A stretch of DNA of 64,000 nt from Rotaria sp. Silwood1 (Eukaryota; Rotifera; Eurotatoria; Philodinida; Philodinidae): positions 6,219,126 through 6,283,125 of the forward strand of contig CAJNOP010000001.1 in the NCBI GenBank assembly GCA_905250075.1, read 5' to 3'. A program made the position numbers and the translations under genes. The notes beneath the pieces are model-generated. The model was not told where the DNA came from. It was given only the letters and a program-made list of their open reading frames with translations, and ran no database searches. Below, piece after piece: positions 49,001-60,700 of this stretch (positions are counted from its first letter, which is position 1; the number at the start of each line of letters is the position of its first letter).

Positions 49001-52000
49001 TGGTTAGGAAATAGGAAAAAGAAACGATACATCTAATTAATTTTCTATCAAAAACATTACAATCGATCATAAGTTTTGGATTCTCATACGATGTTATTGA
49101 ACTTTAAAAATTGGCCAGTTTTCATCGATTGTTTATCCATTTTTAGAGTACTGTAGGTAGTCTATTTTAATTGTTGTTATTGATTTTCACGGTTCAAAAA
49201 TATGAGCGTGAAAGTTGTCAATAGGTAAATTTTTAGTCGTCATCAAAATTTTAACTTGAAGTTTTGAACTCATGCTTTCTCACGGTCAAATAAGAGTCTT
49301 GGATCATGTTGAATGTATTTATTACAGCCACAAAAAGTTAGCTAGCTCTTAGAATTCAAATTCGGTATGAACTAAAGATTTTCGCTCTCAAAATTTCGAG
49401 CTGACTTGTCTAGGCTCCTTGTAATTGACTTTCAGAAACTTTCAATGATTAGTAGCTTCAATGCATGTTTTTATTACATAAATATCGAAAGAGATTCCAC
49501 TGTGTTGTGGAGGTTTTGTCAACTGCTGTATTATGAAACTGTGACAATATCTAGGCGTTAAAAAACCGAAGAATATGAAGTCTAATATAAAAAGTCGAAA
49601 TGCTGTAGCTCACTTTGTCTTCCTATCGGCAGTAGTATTTTTCTACGAATTGAGAAGCTTTTCAATTGTCTCAAATAATGATTTCAAGTAAGAAAACATA
49701 AAACTGATCAATTCTTGTCATGAGATTATATCTTCATTGAATAAAACCAGGTACAACACAAAACAAAACATACATGTCGTTCGATATCAGCTTTCTTGAG
49801 TTAATAGATGAAACATTTTGCAAGAGTTTTTCATCATTCTTACCATTAACATATATGAAATGCAAGAGACTAAAATAGATGTTGTTACTATTAGAAACTG
49901 CAATAATTACGTGATTTTCACATTGTATGTTTTCGTAGCACTGCACTAATAAACTTTTTCTTCAAAAGAATTAGTAGGCCAATTGACACATCTAAGCGTA
50001 TGGGTTTTCTACGAGCGAATTCTATAATTTAACCTTAACTAGCCGATTGTTGGGGGTTTTTCTACTAGTTAAGCGAAGAACTTCAATCGACCAGCTCGAC
50101 ACAGTTGAAAAAAACCTCACTTGCTCAAAGCCTCTAATTACAGTTGTATGGACTTATCCAATAAATGTTACAACATTCTTTTGTTCGGAATATATACATT
50201 TCACTAAACATGTAACATGGACAACTTGAACTTGATTGTATTTTGTGAAGAATACCCAATAATATCACTATCAGTTAATATAATGATATTAAATGTATCA
50301 ATTATCTCGTTCTTTCCGGATTATTTCAACATTTAGAATACTTGCTGTTTTCTTTCCTTTAGAAGAACAAATAGTCATGAGGGAGAAGCGTTGCCAACGA
50401 ACAAAATCCAGGTAGTTTATTCTCGTACCATTTTGAATCGTAAAATAAATTAGAATTTAATAGTTTCATTTGATTTCATTTGTATGTTATCTTATATTCT
50501 CTTGAGTTCTGTTTTCAACAGATAAAAATAAACTTCGTCATAGGGTTCATTTTAAAGGACGCTTCTTTTTCCTGTTGCTAGTGTCTATCCAACACACAAC
50601 AAAAATAAAAACAATTACTTTACTTTTCCTGCTTTAATGACGCGCTGGTTTTCATCTCTTTTTCATATGTGCATTAGCGTTCAATCTTATTCACACAGTA
50701 GTTGCCTAATTCATCTATTCAGTTAACTCTTTGGCTACATTAGTAATTAATCTGCGATTTAGTACATGTAATGCATATCGTAATTGAATGGGTAAGAATA
50801 AAAATATCTAAATAAAATAAACTGTTTTTTGTAAGAAAATAGTTCAAATGAAAGGAATAATACAGCATTTAATGTATCATTTTATAATTGCGAATTTTTC
50901 TCCAAAAGAATGCAATATTCACTAAGTCAGTGTGATTATGAAATGTACGGATACAAACAAAAAAAACAAGCAGTAGAATGACTCGCTGAGGACTTAAATT
51001 GTAGCGTTCCATTAATTAGACTTCTAACAACTTTAAAAGAGCTTAAACTATCAACACATACGCGAGATATAGAAGAAATATTCTCACTCAAGCGCCAAGA
51101 ACATAGCGGTAATCATTCAAAGATATCGCTTGATCGATCTTCTGAATGGACTTGGAACATGCATATGATAATTTCTCAGACTGTTTATTATATCGTTGTC
51201 TTTTCAATTTAATCTCATCTTATAGCATCGATACTCTTAAACTAATTTAAATAAAAATAAACTTATCGCTGAAGACTGAATATTCATCATCGTGGTTCGG
51301 ATTGTGATTTTCTAAGTGCTAGAAAACTGTTTAGATGATTCATAGTTTGCCATTTTCTGTCATTAATCCTTCAATAACTCGTAGTATTCAACATTTATTT
51401 ACACAAAAATCATATACATCAATGAATTCAAATATGAATATTGAGTTTTTCGTCATATAAACAAAAACATAAGACGAAAAGTTTTCTTATTGATGGATTT
51501 TCTTTGCGTTACTGTTATCTATTGATTTATCGTTAATGATATTTAAGAAATCGGCAATTTAGCATTCGAGAAATAAAGAGGTTAATATTCAGATTTTTCA
51601 ATACATCAAAATATTTAAAGTTTAACAGAAATCAGATAGGATAACGAAGTTTAGAAAGATTACGATTTTTTAAAAAAGAAAACATCGAGAAAATTATAAA
51701 TAGTCTGCCATAGCAATTTTTCTCTCTGATTGTCTATATATCTTTTCATGCATAACTCGACTATCGGACATCGATATGAAGCATTTCAATTTGTTACTTC
51801 ATCATTTACATGAAATATGTGTTAATTATTAACAGGCATATTCATCAAGAGTATTCATATCGTGAAAAGTGTTTCATTATCTACCAGAAAGAAATTAGGA
51901 AAGTAAATGTTTCAACAATTCTGAAAGTGTAAGCGTGTCCCATGTGTTAAAAATTGATTAATTGCAAACTATGTTTAACACATTTTTGGCGACTAAATAA

Positions 52001-52609
52001 AAATTTTATCTATTTTACATATTGCCATGTTTAAACATTGTTTTGATTGTTATCTTGACTGCCTAGGATATGTGAGTCAGATGTCAGATGTTTCACAGTG
52101 AAAAAACGGAAGTTTTCCAATGATATAAGCAAAATATGGTTCAACTTTTAGTTAATATTTAACTGTGCTGGGAAAAACAGCTATTGCCAAGAATTTGAAT
52201 GAAAAAAATAGTCTGAAGACTAGTTTCTATAGTAATAAATCTCTTTGAAAACAAACATGCACTGACATGCACTAGTAGATAATTTGCTTTTTCACTTATT
52301 ATTATATACGTCAAAAATGTGATAATGGTATTTTTTGAGAGGCTTTTTTTCAAACATGCAAATGAAGTGATAATGAATACTAAAGAATCAAAAACTATTG
52401 AAACAATTTTTTTTACTCCTCTATAAATACTGACTATTATACGGGGTGAATAAATTTCCAAGAACAATCTGTCATTATCAACATTTATATATACATTCCC
52501 GCTTTCTTTTGTCTAGTAGTGGTCTACAAATAATAATTGTAATATATAAATTCATAAAGTTGAAATATCAAATATTTTAAATTTCGACACATTGATTAAA
52601 AAAATAGTC
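43030..52609. other. Gene-poor, degenerate 9.6 kb region
   Basis: No intact gene recognised. Two stretches look like decayed coding sequence: about 45060-45480 (opens with a frame reading LKWVAIDLEINEAHRIILFDTC, then stops and frame changes) and about 47460-47900 (ends in a zinc-knuckle-like CAKCNGIGHFT). A G/T-rich inverted pair with GGGTATGG words lies at 46503-46600. The remainder is AT-rich unique-looking sequence. Confidence 0.5.
47460..47900 (+). pseudogene. Possible retroelement gag relic
   Basis: Near 47826-47868 a frame reads ICAKCNGIGHFTVK, resembling the CxxCxxxGH part of a retroviral-type CCHC zinc knuckle (the final Cys is replaced by Trp). Upstream pieces are interrupted by stops. 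Weak; based on one motif. Confidence 0.28.
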
Positions 52610-53746
52610 ATGCTTTCTCTCATATATTCTGTCTTACTGTTTTCGACTGCTTTTATCGATTGTACTCAAATTCCATTTATTCAAAATGTTACTCTCTTTC
52701 CTCAATATGGATCAAATAGTATAACAATCGCAAATAAATCATGCGACCAATGTCTTTGTATGGCTACATCCAGTTTTGTTGCTTTCAATTATTTTCCAAA
52801 CGATACATGTCAATTGTTTTACAGTTTTCCTATTAGTTATAGAATTAAATCAACACCACAAGCTCGTCTTTATTTTCCTCAAAAAATCTTTCCAAATATT
52901 AGTCAATGTTGTATGCCTAATCTTGCGTATTTATTAGATAAACTCAAAAATGGAACGTGGACTTATGTAAATGTATCAAATCCTCGAAACATATTACTTG
53001 ACAATTATGGTTATTTAGTTACAGTTGAAATGCAACCTCCTAAACTTGATCGATTCGATGCGTCTAATTTAACGAAGATTAGCCAGACTGCAGTAGCTGG
53101 GTCGTACGCAATGGCTGTAGCATTTTCAAACAATAATTATTTTATTGGCCTTACGAATGGTCCTATCATAGCTGTTACAAATGAATCTCTGATAGTTCCC
53201 AACTTCATCTCTTCACCTTATCTTCGAGGAATACGTGATATCACTTTTCTTGATGATGGATATACAATGTTAGTTTCCGCCAATAGCAACCAAGCCATCG
53301 TATGTTTTCGTAAAACAGATAATATATCATTAGACTATACATTTGCCTATCAGCAATCAGTATATTATCCAGGAGTATATGGGTTAACTAGTTATAATGA
53401 TAGTTACTTTTATGCAACATCATGGACAAACAATTCAGTTTATGCTTATAGCGTTGCAGAGAATAGTACATCGTGGAGTGAAACACTTATTATTGATGCA
53501 ACTTCAATCAGGAATATTAGTGGTGGAACTTCCGTGACAATTGATGAATGTGGTCGATATTGGTTTTCATTAGAGACATCTATCATTCAGATTTTCAATA
53601 GTTTAGGAACTTGGATTGGAAATTTTAGTCTAGAGAGTGGATGGATCATAGATACACTTATTACAGATAATTATGTAATGTATTTTTCTGATCGTTTTAC
53701 GGGTTTCAGTCGAATTATTCGGATTGATCCACATATTGTGTGTTGA
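52610..53746 (+). CDS. Secreted beta-propeller (NHL/SMP-30-like) protein
   Basis: 378 aa from the ATG at 52610; the frame is open a few codons upstream but without an ATG. Signal peptide about 1-22. Residues about 25-120 hold a Cys-bearing domain (CDQCLCMATSS, NDTCQLFY, QCCMPN) of the PAN/apple-like kind seen in secreted invertebrate proteins. The rest consists of repeated 40-50 residue units in propeller style (PRNILLDNYGYLVTVE, LRGIRDITFLDDGYTMLVSA, GVYGLTSYNDSYFYATSW, GTSVTIDECGRYWFS). Many N-glycosylation sites (NVT, NGT, NVS, NNS, NIS, NFS). Function unknown; extracellular binding or lactonase-like activity would be guesses. Confidence 0.65.
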   Translation: MLSLIYSVLLFSTAFIDCTQIPFIQNVTLFPQYGSNSITIANKSCDQCLCMATSSFVAFNYFPNDTCQLFYSFPISYRIKSTPQARLYFPQKIFPNISQCCMPNLAYLLDKLKNGTWTYVNVSNPRNILLDNYGYLVTVEMQPPKLDRFDASNLTKISQTAVAGSYAMAVAFSNNNYFIGLTNGPIIAVTNESLIVPNFISSPYLRGIRDITFLDDGYTMLVSANSNQAIVCFRKTDNISLDYTFAYQQSVYYPGVYGLTSYNDSYFYATSWTNNSVYAYSVAENSTSWSETLIIDATSIRNISGGTSVTIDECGRYWFSLETSIIQIFNSLGTWIGNFSLESGWIIDTLITDNYVMYFSDRFTGFSRIIRIDPHIVC

Positions 53747-53885
53747 CTTACGAACTAACTAGCACTCTACATGTTTTTATTTTTATGTTAATTTATAATT
53801 TGAATAAAAAACTGGGATTTATCATTGTGCTCTACATTATGAGCTTATGGGTATTTTCGATGGCAGCGATGTTTGGATATTTGTA

Positions 53886-54395
53886 AAACAAGCGAACACC
53901 TCCAAATCGGAAAGTGATACCACTGGTAGATAGAGCTCGGTGAGCTGATTATATGAACATCCACGAACACCCATATCTTTTGACAATGAGTAGCCCTACC
54001 CAAGTTAGGTACATGCCCAAAATTTTAGCCTTTTATATGCTTGCATAAAGAAAATAGTAGGGACCGACTTTTTCAATTTTAAGCCTTATAATCGAATTCG
54101 GAATTAATAAGTGAGATTAAAGTATGAGGCTTAAAATTGAAAAAGTCGGTCCCTGCTATTTTCTTTGTGCAAGCATATAAAAGGCTGAAATTTTGGGCAT
54201 GTACCTAACTTGAGTAGGGCTACTCACTGTCAAAAGATATGGGTGTTCGTAGATTCGAAAAAACAGTGTACATTGGGCAATCACTTCTATATTGAACCAT
54301 TTTGAGTGTTCGTAGAATCAGCTCACCGAGCTCTATCTACTAGTGGTATCACTTTTCGATTTGGGGGGGGGGGGGGGGGGGGCGCTTGTTTTAAA
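53886..54395. mobile_element. Large near-perfect foldback element ending in a G20 tract
   Basis: Arms about 53886-54090 and 54117-54395 are about 90% or more reverse complements with a loop of about 26 bp: AAATAGTAGGGACCGACTTT pairs with AAAGTCGGTCCCTGCTATTT, and GAGCTCGGTGAGCTGATT pairs with AATCAGCTCACCGAGCTC. The right arm carries about 60 extra bases (about 54250-54307) flanked by two copies of GTGTTCGTAGA. At 54363-54382 a run of 20 G replaces the GGAGGTGTTC expected from the left arm. No coding capacity. Confidence 0.82.
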
Positions 54396-54893
54396 AATAC
54401 CTGTTCTACTATTGCTTATGAATGCATGAATGAAAAAATTATATGTCTTTGTTTTGTTTTTATTTCGCCTCTGATCGAACTATAGTTTTCATGATAAACT
54501 ATGTCAATCAAAATCATTAACAACTCAAAAGAAAAAACTTCGTATATTTCAATAAAATAGAGTAAGACTACATGACAAAAATGAAATTGAAAACAGTAAA
54601 CTAAGATCAATTCTCTGTCTCAAAAAGATATGTCATCATGAATATAGATTCTCTAAAACTTTGTTCAGATACTTTGTTTTATTCATAAAATGATTGCGGC
54701 ATCAAGAGAAGGCAAAAAAAACAAGCAACAAACATTTCTTTTTTGACATTATGTTAAGATTATTAAAAGAAAAGAAAATTCAAAACATAAATAAAATACA
54801 ACCAGTAGCGACTAGCATGTATAAATAAATAGTAGAGCAGAAAAATTCAAATAATTGTGATAAAAGAAAAAAGAATTGCACTGTAATTTTGTT

Positions 54894-56522
54894 TTAAACA
54901 CCAGCTGATTCATTGGGTACAGTAACAAGTTCTTTACCACCTTTTAAATGTGTTTTAAATTGTTCCGGTATTGGATGTTCTTTATATTCACCATCACCAA
55001 ATGGAACATTAATTGTCATTTCAGATGATTTCGATGTTATAAATTGTGTATCAAGTGAAGTTTTAGATAAGTATACATGACAACCATCTGTTTTCTCAAT
55101 TTGAATTGTTGGTACATGATCTAGTACTTGTGCTTTCATTCCACGACAATTAATAAATTCAATCAATGATACAGCAGATGTAAATTGAATACCAACTTTG
55201 GTACATTGATCGAGTACAATTGAATTAACTTTACCTTGAATTGTTATTGTTGAATTTGAACATTTATAAATATAAACTGTTTGTTTCATATTTGTCTCAG
55301 TAATTTTAAGATCTGGTCGACCTGAATGAAATTCAACAACCCATTTATTACCTTCAAGTGCTAGTTTAGGTGGACCCGAAGTTGATGTTGATGAAGTATG
55401 TGAAACAGTTTCCTAAAAAAAATATAAATTGAATAATAAATACAACAAATGTTATGTAAGTGACAAATATAATTTCTTTTATTATTAATATTTTCTGGAT
55501 GGTTAAACAATAGATTTAAAAACTTATTAGATCTTCCTATTCCAACAGACAAAAAAAAACATACTTCATCTTGACAAGTTGAAATTTTATTGCAATGTTA
55601 AAGATAAAATATAGAACACTTACTTGAGATTTAGTCGATACATTTGATCGTGCGGCTGATTGATTTGCAGCTTGATCTCTTAATTGAGGATTCTTATGAA
55701 GTTTAAGTTCATCAGGTACTTTTTTTAAATGAGATGTGGCACCTGTTCCTAAAGCATTAATTGAATTCATGAGTTCAGTTCGTGATTGACCATCATGAGT
55801 TTGAGCCGATGATGATAACGACGACGATGGTGGAGGAGGTGGTGGCGGTGGAGGTGGTGGAGCTGCACCACCACTTTTGCCAGAGGGCATAGCAGCAGCA
55901 ACAGCAGCTGAACTTTGTTGACCATGGGAACCCCAGGTTAAACCTGTTGTATGATATTGTTTAACATAAGCATGTAATTCGCTTAAAACTTTCATCCACT
56001 GTTTAACCCATTCAACATGATTAGGATCCTTTTCTTTAAATTCTTTTAGAACTCGATTAGCATAAAATTGCGCAGCATCAGACATTTCTTTGATATATGG
56101 GGCAGGTGTTGGTGAAACAAGAATCCAACCTAATGCTGGAATACCTTCCGATATAGCTGATAAATGATTAAATAATGGTGATTTACGATTGTTATTTGTA
56201 TAAGCTGAAAGTAAATGAAACTTTTATTTTTCATAAGAATATGATTTTAATAAAATTTTTCTTTACCACAAATTGCTTCGATTTCTGTGGATTGTGGTTT
56301 AACCAATACCTGTATTTCTTGATCATTTGTTGGCTTTTTACTTTGTATTGCTTTTTGAATAAACTTTTGTTGAACATCAAATAGACGGGTAACATGGTCA
56401 ATCATTGTTGGTAATTCACCACCAATTTTACGTGAAAGTGTTACGAATGATGATAATGTACCATTAATAATAGCCTTATAATCTTGTAAAACAGGTAAAC
56501 TATCATTGACAGCTGAAGCCAT
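54894..56522 (-). CDS. Adenylyl cyclase-associated protein (CAP/Srv2), actin regulator
   Basis: CAP recycles actin: its N-terminal helical domain helps cofilin sever filaments and its C-terminal CARP domain recharges ADP-actin monomers. Three exons, complement(join(54894..55412, 55624..56204, 56267..56522)), give 451 aa (human CAP1 475). In order: a helical folded domain with LGWILVSPTPAPYIKEM, DAAQFYANRVLKEFKEKD and WVKQWMKVLSELHAYVKQYHTTGLTW; a proline run (11 consecutive Pro, near residue 225) that would bind profilin or SH3; a WH2-like LKKVPDELKLHKNP; and the CARP beta-helix from PPKLALEGNKWVVEF through YIYKCSNSTITIQGKVNSI to FKTHLKGGKELVTVP. The N-terminal adenylyl-cyclase-binding coiled coil is short or absent. 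The ATG comes two bases after an acceptor-like TTTGTACAG. Confidence 0.95.
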
Positions 56523-57722
56523 AACTGTACAAATGAATCAAAAAAACAATTTTCAATTAGAGAAAATACTAAAATTTACTAAATCTATTACTATTTATAT
56601 TATTCTATACTTAGTTAAGAAAAAAAACAACAACTATAACATAGAAAAGACACTGTTGTCTTCATCGAACTAATCTCTAGAAATAGAAATACATGCATTA
56701 TGTCATAGAACGCACAATTACTAACAACACCCACACAAGGAGGAGAACTAAACTCTAGCAAGGATAGAAAAAAAAAACATAAGCACGAACGGAAATATAT
56801 TTATCCACTGAAGAGTAGCACCCACTCAAAACTACAGGCATTTGTCTTATATTTTCTTCTGTCGCCTAAATAACCTGACAAAAATAAGAAAAGAAAGAGA
56901 GAGAGAGAGAAACAGACACCATAGATAGGTACAGTACAGACAAAAGCACAGTTGGTTGTTGCATATGAGGCTAAAATCAATAATATATATACATACATAG
57001 ATAGATAGATAATGATCAATGGCATACTATTCTGTTTTCCTTATCGGTCATTCTCTTGACCGCTTTTTCTCTCTCTTCTGCTTGCTGGATATGCTAAAAA
57101 AGGAATGCATGAGTCATTACGAAGTAAGAAAAACGGAACAATTATCAATTGGTTCTTCATATGACTATTCAAAACTTGAGGTCGCCTCTTACTATACATT
57201 GGTTAAGTTGTTTGACACGATAACCGTCAATAGATAAATCGATTAAATAAAACAAAAAGACTAGGTAATTGGAATATCTGATATTATGACACAATTATTT
57301 TTTTATAGATGTAAGATCAATTTTATTATTTTAGATGGGATATTCAGGCGCTTCAATTGAATCGACCGATGACACTTGAAAGGTAAAGACTATTGCTTTC
57401 TTTTTCTTTCAATTTTTTTCCAAAGTCTATTTTCGCATGACCATCTTTCTTCTTCTTTCGTTGAATTAACAACATTAATTATCAATTCATAAATCAAAAT
57501 CAACACAATGCAAATTTGATAAATGTACAAAAAAAATACTTTATTCTTTGCTATTTATACAAATTATAGTTTTTTTAAATTTTTCTGTTAAATAATCATT
57601 ATCTTGCGTTTTATATTTTCAATAAATAATTTTAATTCATCTTGACATTTTAGTTTATTATGTTTACTATTTGTCGTATCATATTTTGATGGATTGTGTA
57701 TTGTATTAGCAAATTATTAATT
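56523..57722. other. Divergent promoter region
   Basis: Between minus-strand CAP and the plus-strand GalT-like gene. It has a (GA)n run near 56897-56911 and a (GATA)n run near 56998-57012. A possible untranslated exon (acceptor TTATTTTAG before 57335, donor near 57381) lies upstream of the GalT-like start. Confidence 0.4.
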
Positions 57723-60700
57723 ATGATACACATACTACGAGATACGTCAATATTAATATTTATTTTTATTTTTTTTCTTCTTATTATTGTATTTTACCAA
57801 TTAAATTATCAAATTGAACCATCCATTTCAAGAGAAATTATAATATTATCAAAAAGTGAAAAATTTAAAATTGTATCAAATGAATATTCATCTGTTTGTA
57901 TTTTAATTAAATATATATTCTAAAATAAATTGTTTTATTTATTTAGCTTTGGTTTCAGAAACGTTGTTTAAAAACTACATTACCAGAAAAACTTGTTGTA
58001 GAAAATCTTCCTCAATATTTAAATAATGCACGTTTGTCAACAGATAATATTTGTCGGTTAGTCTCGTTTTAACAAAATAAAATTTTGTTCTATTTAAAAA
58101 GTAAAAAACATGTTGTTGTTTGTTTTTTTCTTAGGCAATTTGCAACAAAATTCGATGCTTTATTTCGTCTTGAAGAAATTTATGGTTTATTAAAATTATC
58201 ACCTGTTTATTTAAATAAAGTAAATCAATGGTTACATAATAATACAATACTTGTTGAACAAATAAAAAAACAGGTAATTTACATTTAAAGACAATTAGAG
58301 GAAAAAAAGAATTATTTTATAAAATAAAATGCAATTTTTTTTTAAAACATATAACGTACTTTTTTCAAAGCGTATTATAAAAATATACAATCGATATACA
58401 CATGAAGAAATGCTATATAATTATATGCGTAGTCAACGACCGCAAACTAAGAGTGAAATATCACCTGAAGCATAGTACGAATTTTCTGATTGTCTTAAAT
58501 ATGAACGCTTGTTGCATGCTAAGTTCTTATTGTGCATTTGATTATTTTTCTTTAAATTTTTTTATTAAAAGAAATATTTAGTTATTATTTATTTTTCTCT
58601 TTAGTACATCAAAACTACTTGAAGATAGCAAGAAAAATTGTGATTTTTGTGGAAAAAATTATCTCAAGTAAGATTTTTTTTCAACAAAATGTAAAACATG
58701 ATAGAATTGTTCTTTTGTAAATCAGAAAACTCGATCCATCTCTATTATTTTCGTTTATAAGTTACAATGTTTGTTTCGTAAAGCTATTGTAATGATATAC
58801 AGACGACAAATTTTTGTACGACATAGTAAAAACTTTCTTAAATGAACACCATTGGAATTTTCGAAGTAGTGAGAGGTGTTTATCTATCGAAGATATCACA
58901 TATTTTACTAATAAATGAAAAAGAAAACATTTTCAAAATATAAGCTTCTGTACTAGTTTTGAAGTAATCAGAGTCTATTCTTGGTGTTGTTTTGCTACCT
59001 TCATTTAAATATTTATGAATTCCAAAACAAAAATTTTAACAGAATACACAATTTTGCTTTATTTCATAAACTCTTGTATTATGATTTCGGTTTTGATCTA
59101 TGTAAATTTGATGAGTGTGACTCGACAATTCATTCAAAATATGTAATGGCGAACATAAATTTAGAATAGTTGTACTTTTATGTTTTCTTCTTAATGGTAA
59201 TAGTTAGAAAGAATCTCAGAAACAAAACATTTATGTACCTGCAAGGTTTCTCTATTAAGCTTGTTAGATTCGAAGACCTCAACTCAACTACTTGCATGAG
59301 GGTCTACAAAAAACCAAGACACTCAAAAACAGCTTTCTGTCTTCCATTCAAAGCTGTAGGGAAAAGATTTTGTTTGATAGAACAAATAGTTCTGCGCAAA
59401 ATGAGACATCTCGGATCTCTCCATGACTTTCCTTCATCGAAGTGCATTCACTTGACAACGAGCTCAAAAAGCATTCTTCTCCTCTTTTTATTGAAAGCTT
59501 CAATGGTTTTGCCATGCTGGATATTTTAGAGCCTTCTATAAATTGAATGCAGTTCAATAAAAGTAACTCCTGAAGAGATCAGAGATGTCTCATTTTACGT
59601 ATAATTATTTGTGCTATCAAATAAAACTTTTTTCCGAAAGCATTAAATGGAAATCAGAAAGTTGGTTTTGGACGCCTGTATTTTCCATACACCTTCATTC
59701 AAGCTGTTTTGCTGAAGTCTTCCAGGCTATCAATTCTAATAAAGAATTCTTGCTAGCTACTACCGTCGAGAAGAAAATGTGAAAATACAACTACTATAGA
59801 TTTATGTTCGCTTCTGAATATTCATCATATTTTATTACATCAAAGCTTTTGAATCTTTGTTTAATGTTGCTGATTTTGTTTTGTGTGATAATGATTTAAA
59901 ATATTCTTTTTATAGTTTGAAAATATCGGATACAGAACCAAGGAAAATTTTCAAGTTGTTCGCTAATTCTCATTGTGATAAACTATTATAATCTTTGTAA
60001 TTATTAAATAATTGATTTTTTTTCATTTAATGTAAGATGATGGTGAGATGCCATCGCTTTTTCTGATGTGTACACTGATAACAAACAATATATAGTAGTT
60101 TTAGTACATTAGTTTGAAACGATGAAGAGGAGAGGAAGGAAAAAAGTGTACGCGTGTTCATTTAATGGAGATTAAAATAGCAATTGGAACTGTAAAAATC
60201 AGCAGCTTCTGGGATTTATTTTTATTTTTTGGGCGTATCGGGATTCTTCGATAAATCCCATGATATATGTTATCATCAAGCGAAAATAACTAGATTGAAA
60301 GTATGTATCTCGTTATGAAGGAAGGCGAGAACAACACTGAGGTCTGGAAATCAGCTAAAGATGCAGGCTGAATCTTTAAAACTATAGTTTTCTTTTCATA
60401 CAGTTAAAATGCATTATATGCTATCAATTGATAAGTCTAAATAAATCCAGTAAGTTAAATAAATCTAATAAGTCCAAAAAAATAAATTCTGATAGCTTCT
60501 TCGATATTCTTTTAATACATCTCTGAGAAACCGACATACAAAAAGGATCAGAAAACAAGACCTATTGTATTATTTTAGTTCAACAGCTGAAGATAGATTT
60601 GGACGTCTGGAACATCGTCTTTCATATACAGCTGCTAATACATTTAAATATGATCGTTGGCATACACTTGTTGTATCACGGAATCATGATACATTACATT

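Noticed and set aside
59170..59782. Three open frames of 65-119 aa on both strands
   Set aside because: They lie in the arms and loop of an inverted repeat, mirror each other, and show no domain. Treated as part of a foldback element.
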